Part shown: positions 16,356-24,355 of the stretch, piece after piece
Position numbering within the stretch: the stretch's first letter is position 1
How the letters are laid out: every line of letters starts with the position of its first letter
Source of the DNA: a virus
Reading direction: 5' to 3' (one strand)
IMG/VR virus record: IMGVR_UViG_3300009597_000019
Location: 1 to 50,112 of that record
Length of the DNA stretch: 50,112 nucleotides
Translations under genes and position numbers: made by a program
The notes under the pieces: model-generated
What the model was told of the DNA's origin: nothing
What the model saw: the letters and a program-made list of their open reading frames with translations, nothing else
The model's database searches: none

Positions 16356-19211
16356 ATGTCTACGTCGATCGCGTTTGTTAACAAAGGTACAGGATCCGGC
16401 GGGACCACCACGATCACGCCGTCGTTTCCTGCAGTCACTTCAGGGAATATACTTCTCCTCGTAGTGACGAATAAGTACCCAACAAACGCACCGACAACCC
16501 CCTCTGGCTGGACTTTGATCACGAACGCCCAAAAATCGGGCGGGTCAGGGTCCAGCGGCGCTGACACTGGGCAGGTCTATTGCTCGGTATACTATAAGAT
16601 CTCGGACGGAACCGAGACAGGGACACAGTCTGTCTCTATCCCGATCGGCAACTCGGCGATGGGGATTATTCTTCAATACTCGATTGATGCAACGAGTACG
16701 TGGGATACTCCTCACTGTAGAAGCGCGTCTCAGAATACTGGCGGCACAGCCTCCTGGTCTGCAACGTCAGCCACGGATCCGAATATCCTGGTTGATGACC
16801 TTATCGTTTGCTGCTCAGGAATTAATACTGACCTTTATACATATAGCGCGGAGGCGATGTCATGCTCAGGCTGTACGTTTGGAACAGTTAATGAGCGCGT
16901 TGATAACGTTGTTACAAACGGTGACGACGTTGGGACCGTGGTCGCTGATGCCTTTGTAACAGCTGGAGCTTCTACCGGAACGATTACGTTTACGATGACC
17001 GCAAGCGGTAGCGCAACGAATAATCCAGCTGGCGCGACCGTTTTCTACGTTCTTCGTGAAATTCGGCATTACACTCTTGTTGCCGGCACCGGGGCCTTCT
17101 CCATCGCTTCCACGGGAACGAACCTCCTGTGGAAGCGAGTCCTGTCTGCCGGAAGTGGAGCCTATTCCATAGCAGGGGCGGGAACGTCCCTGCTATGGAA
17201 TAGAGTTCTCTCTGCTGCAGCCGGAGCCTTTGCCATAGCAGGAGCAGGCACGTCCCTGCTATGGAACCGTCTACTCAGCGCAGCAACGGGTGCCTTCACG
17301 CTCGCGGGGGCGGGAACGTCCCTGCTATGGAATAGAGTTCTCAACGCTGAGACAGGTGCCTATACAATCGTCGGCGGTGACCTTACGACGGCAGGCTTCA
17401 TCCAACCAACTGGGATTGCTTCTTCTGAGCGCGTTGAAGAGCCAGAAGTCACTCGCGACGGCTTTGGAATTGCACTCGTAACCGACCGTAAAGCCTTTTT
17501 CATGCCGAAGAAGCTCATTCCTGGCCCGCTGCCCAGAGGAAGGAAGGGGCGAATCGGCCTTCCGATGCCTAAGAGGAAATCGCGACCGATCCTCTTTCCA
17601 ATTGGCTTTGGTGGTGCCTGGGCACCCGGTCTTGTCTCGCCGCCTGGTGGCTCTGGGCCGATCGACCGTCCTTGTGTCCTTGTTGACTTTACGATTGGTG
17701 CTAACTGGTTCAATCGAATCCACATCCTGCCTAGGACGCCGATTAACTTCGAACGATTTATTACTCCACAGCAACAGACGATCGAGATTTTCAATGCATT
17801 CAATCAGTCTACGGAATTGACGGAGGTTAATAATCCTCTTGATCCGGGAGTGACTGTCGAGGATCTTCCGACACTCCCGTATAAACTTCTTCCATATTCG
17901 TCGCTCCTTGGAGTTTCTATTAGAACCTCCGAGGACGGGCCTCTTAAGTTTGACGACCAGATCGGGTTCGTCTTCTCTGTCGGTAATCAGGTATTTGCCG
18001 AGATTCTTGGGCTTAGAGTCCCGATTATTCCGTGGAAGCCAAGCGGTAATATTACTGAGAATCTTCAGTTTGGAACAAGCGTTCTGAGGATTCTCCGTGG
18101 GAAGGAACAGAGGATCTCGTATCGGGTTAACCCTCGTCAGTACTTTGAAGTTCCTTATCTCTTCGATATCGACGGGGATCCTCGACGAGAGATCAATAAC
18201 CTCCTGTTTGGTAGACAGTCAGAGGTTATCGCCCTCCCACTTTGGCATGAGTCAGTCTCCATTAACGGGGCTCTTGTAACGGTTGGAGACTCTGTTACGA
18301 TTCCTGTGAGCACGACGGTTGGAGTTGATCTTCGTGTGGGTGGGTATTTGATGATCCGTAAGTCAGATTCCTACTACGACGTCGCTAAGATTGAGTCTGT
18401 TTCGAGCAATTCCATCGTCGTGACGTCGGTAACCCTTAATTCCTATGCGATTGGCGACATAGTTATGCCAATCAGGTTTGTTAATATTACGTCGGCTCCA
18501 AGGAACGGTAGGAACCCTGTCGGTGTTGCTTCGTATGTCATCCAATGTCTATCTGTCGATAACGATACTGGAGCTTCAGATGGTTCTCTGATTGGTTTCA
18601 GTACCTATAACGGTAGGCTGATACTCGATCAGAATAACTTCATGAATGGATCAACGAAGGCGGAGGCTTTCATTCAAGAAGTCGAAGGCTATGACAGCCT
18701 CTCAGGAGTCCGTCAGCAGTTCGCTTCCTGGGATCGAAATAAGGACCTGCGCGATTTTGGGTTCTTAACCCGGAATCGCGCAGAGCTCCGAGATTTCCGA
18801 AATCTCATCCTAGCTCTGAAGGGGAAACTGATCTCCTTCTATTGCCCTCAGATTGCTGTTGACTTGAAGGCTACTCAGGATTTGACGAACGGCGACGATA
18901 CAATTACCGTTAGGAATAATAACTATACGCAGTATGCAAATGGCAAGGAAGGTCGAAATATCTTCAAGATCACTTTCTCAGATGAGACTAGCCTTATTCG
19001 TAAGATCACGGCGTCTGAGGTTTTGAGCGAGACTGAAGAACTTCTAACTCTCGATGCTACGTGGCCTTCCACTAAGACAATCAGTCAGATCGTCTTAGTG
19101 GAATGGATCAATCTCGTACGTTTTGACTCTGACGAGGTCAAAATCCAGCATCGTGGAATTGGTAGAGCTCGGGCTACGGTCCCGATCCTCGCAGTTGAGG
19201 ATGACGGATGA
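16356..19211 (+). CDS. Large distal tail protein with 22-residue tandem repeats
   Basis: 951 residues. Residues 1-240 form a Gly/Thr/Ser-rich beta domain (TPSGWTLITNAQKSGGS; GNSAMGIILQYSIDA) of the kind found on phage adhesins. Residues 243-330 are a four-and-a-half-fold tandem repeat around GAGTSLLWNRVLSA. A basic linker (KGRIGLPMPKRKSRP) follows. The C-terminal 530 residues are a conserved tail domain that precedes hub genes, with DFTIGANWFNRIHILPRTP and YFEVPYLFDIDGDPRREI and a closing HRGIGRARATVPIL. So it looks like a distal tail protein fused to an N-terminal exposed, variable part. Assignment of the baseplate half rests on order and pattern. Confidence 0.6.
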   Translation: MSTSIAFVNKGTGSGGTTTITPSFPAVTSGNILLLVVTNKYPTNAPTTPSGWTLITNAQKSGGSGSSGADTGQVYCSVYYKISDGTETGTQSVSIPIGNSAMGIILQYSIDATSTWDTPHCRSASQNTGGTASWSATSATDPNILVDDLIVCCSGINTDLYTYSAEAMSCSGCTFGTVNERVDNVVTNGDDVGTVVADAFVTAGASTGTITFTMTASGSATNNPAGATVFYVLREIRHYTLVAGTGAFSIASTGTNLLWKRVLSAGSGAYSIAGAGTSLLWNRVLSAAAGAFAIAGAGTSLLWNRLLSAATGAFTLAGAGTSLLWNRVLNAETGAYTIVGGDLTTAGFIQPTGIASSERVEEPEVTRDGFGIALVTDRKAFFMPKKLIPGPLPRGRKGRIGLPMPKRKSRPILFPIGFGGAWAPGLVSPPGGSGPIDRPCVLVDFTIGANWFNRIHILPRTPINFERFITPQQQTIEIFNAFNQSTELTEVNNPLDPGVTVEDLPTLPYKLLPYSSLLGVSIRTSEDGPLKFDDQIGFVFSVGNQVFAEILGLRVPIIPWKPSGNITENLQFGTSVLRILRGKEQRISYRVNPRQYFEVPYLFDIDGDPRREINNLLFGRQSEVIALPLWHESVSINGALVTVGDSVTIPVSTTVGVDLRVGGYLMIRKSDSYYDVAKIESVSSNSIVVTSVTLNSYAIGDIVMPIRFVNITSAPRNGRNPVGVASYVIQCLSVDNDTGASDGSLIGFSTYNGRLILDQNNFMNGSTKAEAFIQEVEGYDSLSGVRQQFASWDRNKDLRDFGFLTRNRAELRDFRNLILALKGKLISFYCPQIAVDLKATQDLTNGDDTITVRNNNYTQYANGKEGRNIFKITFSDETSLIRKITASEVLSETEELLTLDATWPSTKTISQIVLVEWINLVRFDSDEVKIQHRGIGRARATVPILAVEDDG
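17082..17390 (+). repeat. Tandem 66-bp (22-aa) repeats within the distal tail gene
   Basis: Units 17082-17147, 17148-17213, 17214-17279, 17280-17345 and a partial fifth to about 17390. Units 2-4 share long identical stretches (for example ggaacgtccctgctatgg), so they spread recently by duplication or recombination. Confidence 0.85.
17162..17203. repeat. Perfect 16-bp inverted repeat inside the tandem repeat array
   Basis: Arms 17162-17177 (ctattccatagcaggg) and 17188-17203, loop 10 nt. The next unit holds a shorter 10-bp version (17233-17242 with 17255-17264). Confidence 0.8.
18747..18783. repeat. Nearly perfect 17-bp hairpin with triloop inside the distal tail gene
   Basis: Outer arms 18747-18756 and 18774-18783 (ctgcgcgatt / aatcgcgcag) continue through two T-G wobbles into gggtt / aaccc around the loop ctt. 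Confidence 0.75.
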
Positions 19212-20047
19212 GCGACTTCGATACCCTTGAACGTAGCACGCAAGGCTCACGGCCGATTGAACTCTATGAGTTCGTGACACCGACTATCACCTATCGCTAT
19301 GCTTCGACTGAAAGTGAGTTCGTCAATCTTGGACAAACTTACGAACCGATCGCCATCTCACACGATCCAATTTCATACAGTCTTGACGAACGGACTAAAA
19401 TCGTCAAGGTAACGATGCCAGCCGAGACGGAATTTGCGAAGCGGTACATCAGCGTTAATCAATCTGGGCAGGTGATGGGTAAGATCATCCGTCTTCAGCT
19501 TGATGAGACTCCAACGCCAATCCGACAGGTCATGTTCATTGGATTCGTGAGAGGAGTTCAGTTCGACACGGACTTTAATCTTGCGAAGATCGGACTTCTC
19601 TCAGCAGACGGAGCGAAATCTGAGTCTCTTCCCAGAAGGACGTACTCGAGCCTCTGCAGCAACCAGATTTACGATAAGTTCTGCGGGGCTAATCCTGCCG
19701 CGCATACGTTTATTGGTCCTTGCACGGCAATGGAGAATGCCCCGTCAGGGAATAAGATAACGATTACCGGGAGCGAAGCCTCCGGCCACAAATTTGCCGG
19801 AGGCTTCGCGGCCATAGTCGGCGAGGACTCCGAACTCCGGATGGTGATCTCACAGATCGCAACAACGGATGACGTCCTTCTTCTCCAGCCCTTTCCAGTT
19901 AGCCCAGTGGGGCGGCAGATAAAGCTTGTTGCCGGGTGCGATAAGAAGCTAACCGGAGACTGTTCTAACGTTTTCGATCGTGTTAAGTCTTTCAATGGCG
20001 CTCAGTACGTGCCTGGGCGACCGCTGTTCGAGCTCGGACTAGAGTAA
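19208..20047 (+). CDS. Tail hub protein, DUF2163 / BR0599 family
   Basis: 279 residues. The C-terminal part carries the family cysteines: YSSLCSNQIYDKFCGANP (about 145-162), IGPCTAME, and VAGCDKKLTGDCSNVFDRVKSFNGAQYVPGRP (about 240-271), probably binding a metal ion. The N-terminal half is a beta domain with ELYEFVTPTITYRYAS. In gene transfer agents and related siphophages this protein forms the hub just above the tip protein. It overlaps the preceding and following genes by 4 and 1 nt. No separate NlpC/P60 peptidase gene, usual next in that module, is present. Confidence 0.78.
   Translation: MSDFDTLERSTQGSRPIELYEFVTPTITYRYASTESEFVNLGQTYEPIAISHDPISYSLDERTKIVKVTMPAETEFAKRYISVNQSGQVMGKIIRLQLDETPTPIRQVMFIGFVRGVQFDTDFNLAKIGLLSADGAKSESLPRRTYSSLCSNQIYDKFCGANPAAHTFIGPCTAMENAPSGNKITITGSEASGHKFAGGFAAIVGEDSELRMVISQIATTDDVLLLQPFPVSPVGRQIKLVAGCDKKLTGDCSNVFDRVKSFNGAQYVPGRPLFELGLE
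19773..19809. repeat. Perfect 14-bp inverted repeat inside the tail hub gene
   Basis: Arms 19773-19786 (gcgaagcctccggc) and 19796-19809, loop of 9 nt. It encodes SEASGHKFAGGFA, so the palindrome is reflected in a symmetric peptide. Confidence 0.85.
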
Positions 20048-22977
20048 TGCTTACCCAAGTCCTGATAATTGTTGTCCTGTTCCTTCTGTCTCAGCTTTTT
20101 GCTCCAAAGCCGAAGACTGAGAATGCTCGTCCAGCAGGAATGGGCGACTTCTCTTTCCCAACGACTTCATCCTCCCGGGCAGTCCCGATTGCTTGGGGGA
20201 CTGTGAAGATTAACGGTGGGAACGTCATGTGGTACGGGAACCTAATTCAGTTTCCGATCGAAAAGAAGATCAAGTACAGTCTCTTTGATACTGAGTATGT
20301 GACCATTGGATTCCAGTACTTCCTTGGAATTCACCTTGGACTCTGCCATAAATTCGATGAACTCGTTGGGATATCGTGGGGTGAGGTTGAGGTCTGGGAT
20401 AAGGACATCGACGACCCCCCCTCTGGGCCAACAAGTACGATCACGGTCTCGCGATTCTTGAACTTGTTCGGCGGTAACAATATCGGCTCTGGCGGAATCA
20501 ACGGCGAGATCGATATCCTCTACGGTGGCCAGGACCAGGAGATCAATCCCTATCTTGCCCAGTATCAGCAGACACTCGTTGGGACGGACAAGACCTCCGC
20601 CTATAAGGGTTATGCTGGGATCGTATTGAAAGACTTTTATCTTGGTAACAGTACGTTTCTTAAATTCCCGTCGGTCGTAGTTCGGAGAATTCCTAACGGT
20701 CTTGGCCTGCCGGATGATGTCGCTAAGTTGAATGACGGTAATGATTGCAACCCGATGAACGTTGCTCACGAGATCATTACCGACGATGACTGGGGGATGA
20801 AGTGGCCTTCGTCGATGATCGACGTCTCGAGTTTTACAGCTGCTGCCGAAACACTTGCGACGGAAGGCAACGGTTTCTCCTTCCTGCTCGATACGATCAC
20901 ATCGCACGACGACATTCTTAAGGAGATCGAGCGCCAGATCGGTGGCGTTATCTTCATCGACCATACCTCGGGGCTCTGGGTTTGTAAGCTTCTTCGGGCG
21001 GACTACGACGTCGATGACATTATGGAGCTTTCGGCCAGCAAGAACATCACGAAGGTCGATCGCTTCTTCCGTCAGACCTGGGCGGACACGAAGAATCTCG
21101 TTACGCTCTCCTTCAATGACCGCGAGCAAAGCTATAAGGAGGTCGTCGCCTGGGCTCAGGATATGGCCAACGCCCAGATGCAGGGGAATCTGACGGTCAC
21201 TAGCGGGAAGAATTCTCGTGCGAGCGTCAAATATCCTGGCGTGAAGAATGCTGATCTTGCGAATTCTTTAGTGTGGAGGGATCTCAGAAATCTCTCTGTA
21301 CCGAGAACTTCCACGACGCTCGTGTGCACGCGCGACGTATACTCGCTCAAGCTTGGTGATGCATTTGTCTACACGAACACTGAGCACGGCATCAATAAGT
21401 TTGCGATGCGCGTTTCTCGAATTGACTATTCTCGTATTGACAAGGGAGAGATCCTGATCGAAGCGATCGACGACCTTACCGCGACTTACCCTTCCTCCGG
21501 CGCAGCCCCGCCCCCCACTCTTTGGGTCTCCCCGACCTCTGGGCTACAGGAATTTGCCTTCTCCTTTGCGATAGAGGCACCATACGCTCTTGATATCCGG
21601 GATACAAACTGGAATCCGATCTATGGCCCAGTAGACCATGTGTGGTTTGGAACGGTTCGAATTGCGTCCGCTATCGGATATCTTGAAACAATCGATGACA
21701 TCGCAGATGTTGGATTTACTGACTTATACGATGATGGTAATATCGGGATTTTCGCTCTCAATGCACCGTTGAAGGACAATCTTGTTCAAGGCCCCGCGAT
21801 TGGGGGCACGATCACAGTCACAACTGTTTCAGCTTTCGCCAAACAGACGATCATTGATTCTAATGCTGGGCAGCCAACGGATCCAAGAGACATTGGCAAT
21901 AAGCTGTATCATATGCTTATGATCGAGGATGAATTCCTCCTATTTGACACTATTGAAGCAGGCTCTGGTAATGACGTCATCATAAAAGGACTGTATCGTG
22001 GGATCATGGACACGGCTCAGCCGCGTGTTCATCCGGCTGGAACGCAGGTCTTCTTCGTTAATGGAATCGGCGGGGGTGAAGTCACGCTCTGTGGCGGACG
22101 TCTTAACGGTATCAACCTGAAGGCGGGAGCTGATTATGACTTCTATCTCCGGCCCTACAACAAGACAGAAACTGCCGATCCTGGCGATGTGACACCGATT
22201 AGGGTTTCGATGAATGATCGGTCGAGGAGGCCACTTTCTCCCGGCGCCATTTCAATAAACGGCGTCGAGGGAAGTGTGGTCTCCTCACTTGAAGGAACCG
22301 GGGCAGGCGATGGACTTGGCGTCGCACTCTTGTTCATTCGTCGTGACTTCCGAGGCGGTAACGAAGTTGACGTACTGACGATCGACGCTGCCTTCACCTA
22401 TCCTGACTTCCCGTCTGTTAATAGCACGAAGTACATCGTGAGCGTGTACGCTGATCCGCTTGGTGTTGACACGCTACTCTTTACGCTCGCAGAATCTTCA
22501 TCGGCTACGACGACGCTCCTGCGAGACCATGTTCTTAGGTTTACTAACGGAGTGATCCCGGCCCAGATCGGAATAAAGATCGAGGCGAAGCATACGTTCA
22601 AGAGCGTAACCTATTTCCAGTTTAATCAGACGAAGTGGATCTGTGACGTCACTACTGCTTTGACTGGCCAGTTCGTATTCGGTGCACTTGATGACGGGGT
22701 TTCCTCGAATATTTATACGGCAACGATCGCTGGAACGTATTCTTTCACTTTGTTCAGCGCCCTTTCCGGCGGCGCGATTGTCCAGGTCTCGAAGAACGGT
22801 GGCTCCTTCACGACGCTAGTCGGTGCTGGGCAGACGACAGGAAATCTCGCAGGAGTTGTAATCGGAGACACGGTCGTCATTAAGCATAATGACGCTACTG
22901 TCGGGGAAGAGCGGTTCATTTCGATGGACGCTCCTAGTACGGGGCAGGATGGTTTTGCGTTACTCTATAAGTCATAA
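20047..22977 (+). CDS. Tail tip / central fibre protein, J-like
   Basis: 976 residues. It begins with a hydrophobic segment (LTQVLIIVVLFLLSQLFAP) followed by a conserved RAVPIAWGTVKINGGNVMWYGNL stretch that marks tip proteins of this class. Residues about 240-480 match the gp27-like or GTA megatron-type core (GNGFSFLLDTITSHDDILKEIERQIGGVIFIDHTSGLWV, DDIMELSASKNITKVDRFFRQ, GDAFVYTNTEHGINKFAMRV). The last 250 residues are beta-rich fibre-like sequence that would contact the host. This is the likely main host-range determinant. The short membrane protein follows with a 1-nt overlap. Confidence 0.8.
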   Translation: MLTQVLIIVVLFLLSQLFAPKPKTENARPAGMGDFSFPTTSSSRAVPIAWGTVKINGGNVMWYGNLIQFPIEKKIKYSLFDTEYVTIGFQYFLGIHLGLCHKFDELVGISWGEVEVWDKDIDDPPSGPTSTITVSRFLNLFGGNNIGSGGINGEIDILYGGQDQEINPYLAQYQQTLVGTDKTSAYKGYAGIVLKDFYLGNSTFLKFPSVVVRRIPNGLGLPDDVAKLNDGNDCNPMNVAHEIITDDDWGMKWPSSMIDVSSFTAAAETLATEGNGFSFLLDTITSHDDILKEIERQIGGVIFIDHTSGLWVCKLLRADYDVDDIMELSASKNITKVDRFFRQTWADTKNLVTLSFNDREQSYKEVVAWAQDMANAQMQGNLTVTSGKNSRASVKYPGVKNADLANSLVWRDLRNLSVPRTSTTLVCTRDVYSLKLGDAFVYTNTEHGINKFAMRVSRIDYSRIDKGEILIEAIDDLTATYPSSGAAPPPTLWVSPTSGLQEFAFSFAIEAPYALDIRDTNWNPIYGPVDHVWFGTVRIASAIGYLETIDDIADVGFTDLYDDGNIGIFALNAPLKDNLVQGPAIGGTITVTTVSAFAKQTIIDSNAGQPTDPRDIGNKLYHMLMIEDEFLLFDTIEAGSGNDVIIKGLYRGIMDTAQPRVHPAGTQVFFVNGIGGGEVTLCGGRLNGINLKAGADYDFYLRPYNKTETADPGDVTPIRVSMNDRSRRPLSPGAISINGVEGSVVSSLEGTGAGDGLGVALLFIRRDFRGGNEVDVLTIDAAFTYPDFPSVNSTKYIVSVYADPLGVDTLLFTLAESSSATTTLLRDHVLRFTNGVIPAQIGIKIEAKHTFKSVTYFQFNQTKWICDVTTALTGQFVFGALDDGVSSNIYTATIAGTYSFTLFSALSGGAIVQVSKNGGSFTTLVGAGQTTGNLAGVVIGDTVVIKHNDATVGEERFISMDAPSTGQDGFALLYKS

Positions 22978-23252
22978 TGCTAAGCGAAGAAATACCTATC
23001 CCTCCTGCCGGTGTAATCGGTCTTGCAACGGCAGTTGTCATCCTGATGATAAGACTCGTTCCAGCGATAATGCGAAGGATGGAAGAGTCCACACGTAAGG
23101 ATAGGGCTCTTATTCGGATGCTCAAAAAGATCTACGACATTCAGAGGCAGATCGAGCTCAACACCCGTAAGGTAAGTAGACTTCAAGAGCTCGAAAACGC
23201 GGTTAGCCGGATGAATGAAAAGCTTGAGGGGGAAGTGAAAGTGAAGCTGTAA
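22977..23252 (+). CDS. Small membrane protein with coiled coil, possible holin
   Basis: 91 residues: a short start (MLSEEIPIPPAG), one hydrophobic helix VIGLATAVVILMIRLVPAIM (about 13-32), then a charged coiled coil (IRMLKKIYDIQRQIELNTRKVSRLQELENAVSRMNEKL). The topology (one helix, long cytoplasmic coil) is seen in some phage holins and in tail-associated membrane proteins. It is the last gene of the tail operon, where lysis genes may start, but no endolysin follows. The holin call is tentative. Confidence 0.5.
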   Translation: MLSEEIPIPPAGVIGLATAVVILMIRLVPAIMRRMEESTRKDRALIRMLKKIYDIQRQIELNTRKVSRLQELENAVSRMNEKLEGEVKVKL

Positions 23253-23354
23253 TTTTGATAGTGGCTGGTTTTGCCGGGGAAGGTTGTCCTCGTTGAACCA
23301 CGCATAAGTAGGCTGTCGCGGTGCGCCACCTTGGCGCGACGAAGGGAACAGATC

Positions 23355-23692
23355 GTGAACGTTCTGAAGCAGGAAAAGCAGGCGTTGATCCTCTCCGCCT
23401 TGGTCGAGGGCAACAGCATGCGCTCGACGGCGCGCCTGTGCGACGTGGACCGCGAGTCGGTGACGAAGTTGCTGCTTCGCGCTGGAATCTGTCCCTGCGC
23501 ATGGGATCGTCCCGGTTCGCCAGACTCACGCTCAACTTCTCCAAGAGCGCGGACGCCCTACGAGCGGCGGTGGCGCTGCATTGCGCCCACCACAATTACT
23601 GCCGCCCGCACATCACGTTGAAGGGGGAGACACCAGCTCAACGTGCTGGTATCGAGCACCGGAGATGGGAGATCCTGGAGCTTCTCTCCTAA
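23355..23692 (+). pseudogene. Internally deleted and frameshifted IS1-like DDE transposase
   Basis: From GTG 23355 the frame encodes a typical N-terminal helix-turn-helix (LSALVEGNSMRSTARLCDVD, ESVTKLLLRAG). At about 23485 it joins, in a different frame, the C-terminal end of the same kind of transposase: NLSLRMGSSRFARLTLNFSK, then HCAHHNYCRPHITLKG and a final WEILELLS, stop at 23692. The catalytic core, probably about 170-200 residues, is missing. So this is an inactive remnant. The base composition is much more GC-rich than the tail genes. I could not identify terminal inverted repeats; the exact IS family is uncertain. Confidence 0.75.
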
Positions 23693-23745
23693 GAGGGGGC
23701 TTCTCCAGTGTGTACCCACTACGTCAAAATAGACGACGCTTTAGG

Positions 23746-23818
23746 CGCCCCCGGCGGGGTTCGAACCCGCGACAGGCGGATTAACAATCCGCTGTTCATG
23801 CCACTGAACTACGGGGGC
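23746..23818 (-). tRNA. tRNA-Asn (anticodon GTT)
   Basis: A full 73-nt cloverleaf on the minus strand: acceptor GCCCCCG / CGGGGGC, D arm GTTC / GAAC, anticodon stem GCGGA / TCCGC around TTGTTAA (anticodon GTT), T arm GCGGG-TTCGAAC-CCCGC, discriminator G as in bacterial tRNA-Asn. CCA is not encoded (CCT follows). It points opposite to the phage genes and sits in the GC-rich segment, so it may have come from a host chromosome. No intron is seen. Confidence 0.93.
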
Positions 23819-23832
23819 GTTGAAAGCTCGGA

Positions 23833-23877
23833 GGGGAGCGGCGGAAACGTCCCGCGAAGATGCTACCGCCGCTCCCC
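23833..23877 (-). terminator. 12-bp GC-rich hairpin downstream of the minus-strand ORF
   Basis: Stem 23833-23844 (ggggagcggcgg) with 23866-23877, loop 21 nt. It lies between the stop of the minus-strand ORF (23963) and the tRNA, so it may end transcription of that ORF, or separate it from the tRNA. No T-tract. Confidence 0.45.
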
Positions 23878-23962
23878 GGCTTCTGACTTACTAGTCACGG
23901 CGCCGCCGAGTCATCGGCGCCTCAACTTTCCTGAGCATCGCGCTCTCCCTTCTCGGCGTCGA

Positions 23963-24316
23963 TCAGGTCACCGCGAACGGCTTCCAGTCGCCGATGATGG
24001 CGGTCAACTTCCACGTCCCATCGCCGACCTGCTCGGCGATCTTGTCGGTGCGGAGGATGTCGTTCACGTTCGCCACGTTGGCGGCGTCCTCGCCCCACCG
24101 CTTCTGAATCGCCTTGGTGATCTGCGTGGGGCCGGCGGCCTTCAGCGCATGCAGCACCTCGACCACGCGATCGCGCCGCGTAGCGCGGTCCTTGGCGTGC
24201 GGGTGGGCAGGTGCAGGGGAGAGGGACGGGCGGCCGACCGCGCCCCGGGAAAGACCAAAACCATCCAGTGCCGTAATTTTTATGTAGCGCGAAGGGCGAT
24301 GAGACGGTAAACTCAT
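23963..24316 (-). CDS. Putative helix-turn-helix protein, possibly truncated
   Basis: The last 70 residues (RRDRVVEVLHALKAAGPTQITKAIQKRW, NVANVNDILRTDKIAEQVGDGTWKL) look like a winged-helix or HTH domain of about 70 aa. The first 40 residues (from ATG 24316) have low likeness to a real protein and cover the promoter at 24285-24313, so the true start may be inside the frame or lost at a junction near 24270, where the composition changes. There is no good ribosome site. It lies in the GC-rich segment with the tRNA and transposase remnant. A foreign fragment is the likely origin. Confidence 0.45.
   Translation of the reverse strand: MSLPSHRPSRYIKITALDGFGLSRGAVGRPSLSPAPAHPHAKDRATRRDRVVEVLHALKAAGPTQITKAIQKRWGEDAANVANVNDILRTDKIAEQVGDGTWKLTAIIGDWKPFAVT
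24285..24313 (+). promoter_or_regulatory. Promoter-like element before the 24356 gene
   Basis: -35-like TAGCGC (24285-24290), 17-nt spacer, -10-like TAAACT (24308-24313). Two other promoter candidates match it in both hexamers and spacer. A dyad cgatgag/ctcatcg (24297-24303, 24312-24318) spans the -10 and could be an operator. The leader contains agaacccaaggag. Confidence 0.55.
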
Positions 24317-24355
24317 CGTTTGCGCTAGAACCTACAGAACCCAAGGAGAGCGAAG

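Noticed and set aside
17162-17344. Minus-strand ORF with repeated FHSRDVPAP peptide
   Set aside because: It is the mirror of the 66-bp tandem repeats of the tail gene and has no start signal.
17082-17390. CRISPR-like array
   Set aside because: The period is coding (22 aa) within one open frame; no spacers of foreign type.
22977-23252. Firm holin call
   Set aside because: One membrane helix plus coil is suggestive only; no endolysin or spanin is next to it.
23746-23818. attP core with tRNA remnant
   Set aside because: The tRNA is complete and no integrase gene lies in the window, so an active att site cannot be supported.
23708-24310. Long + strand ORF of 200 aa
   Set aside because: It covers the tRNA in antisense, has an Arg/Pro-rich composition typical of a GC-rich shadow frame, and the minus strand has the better ORF.
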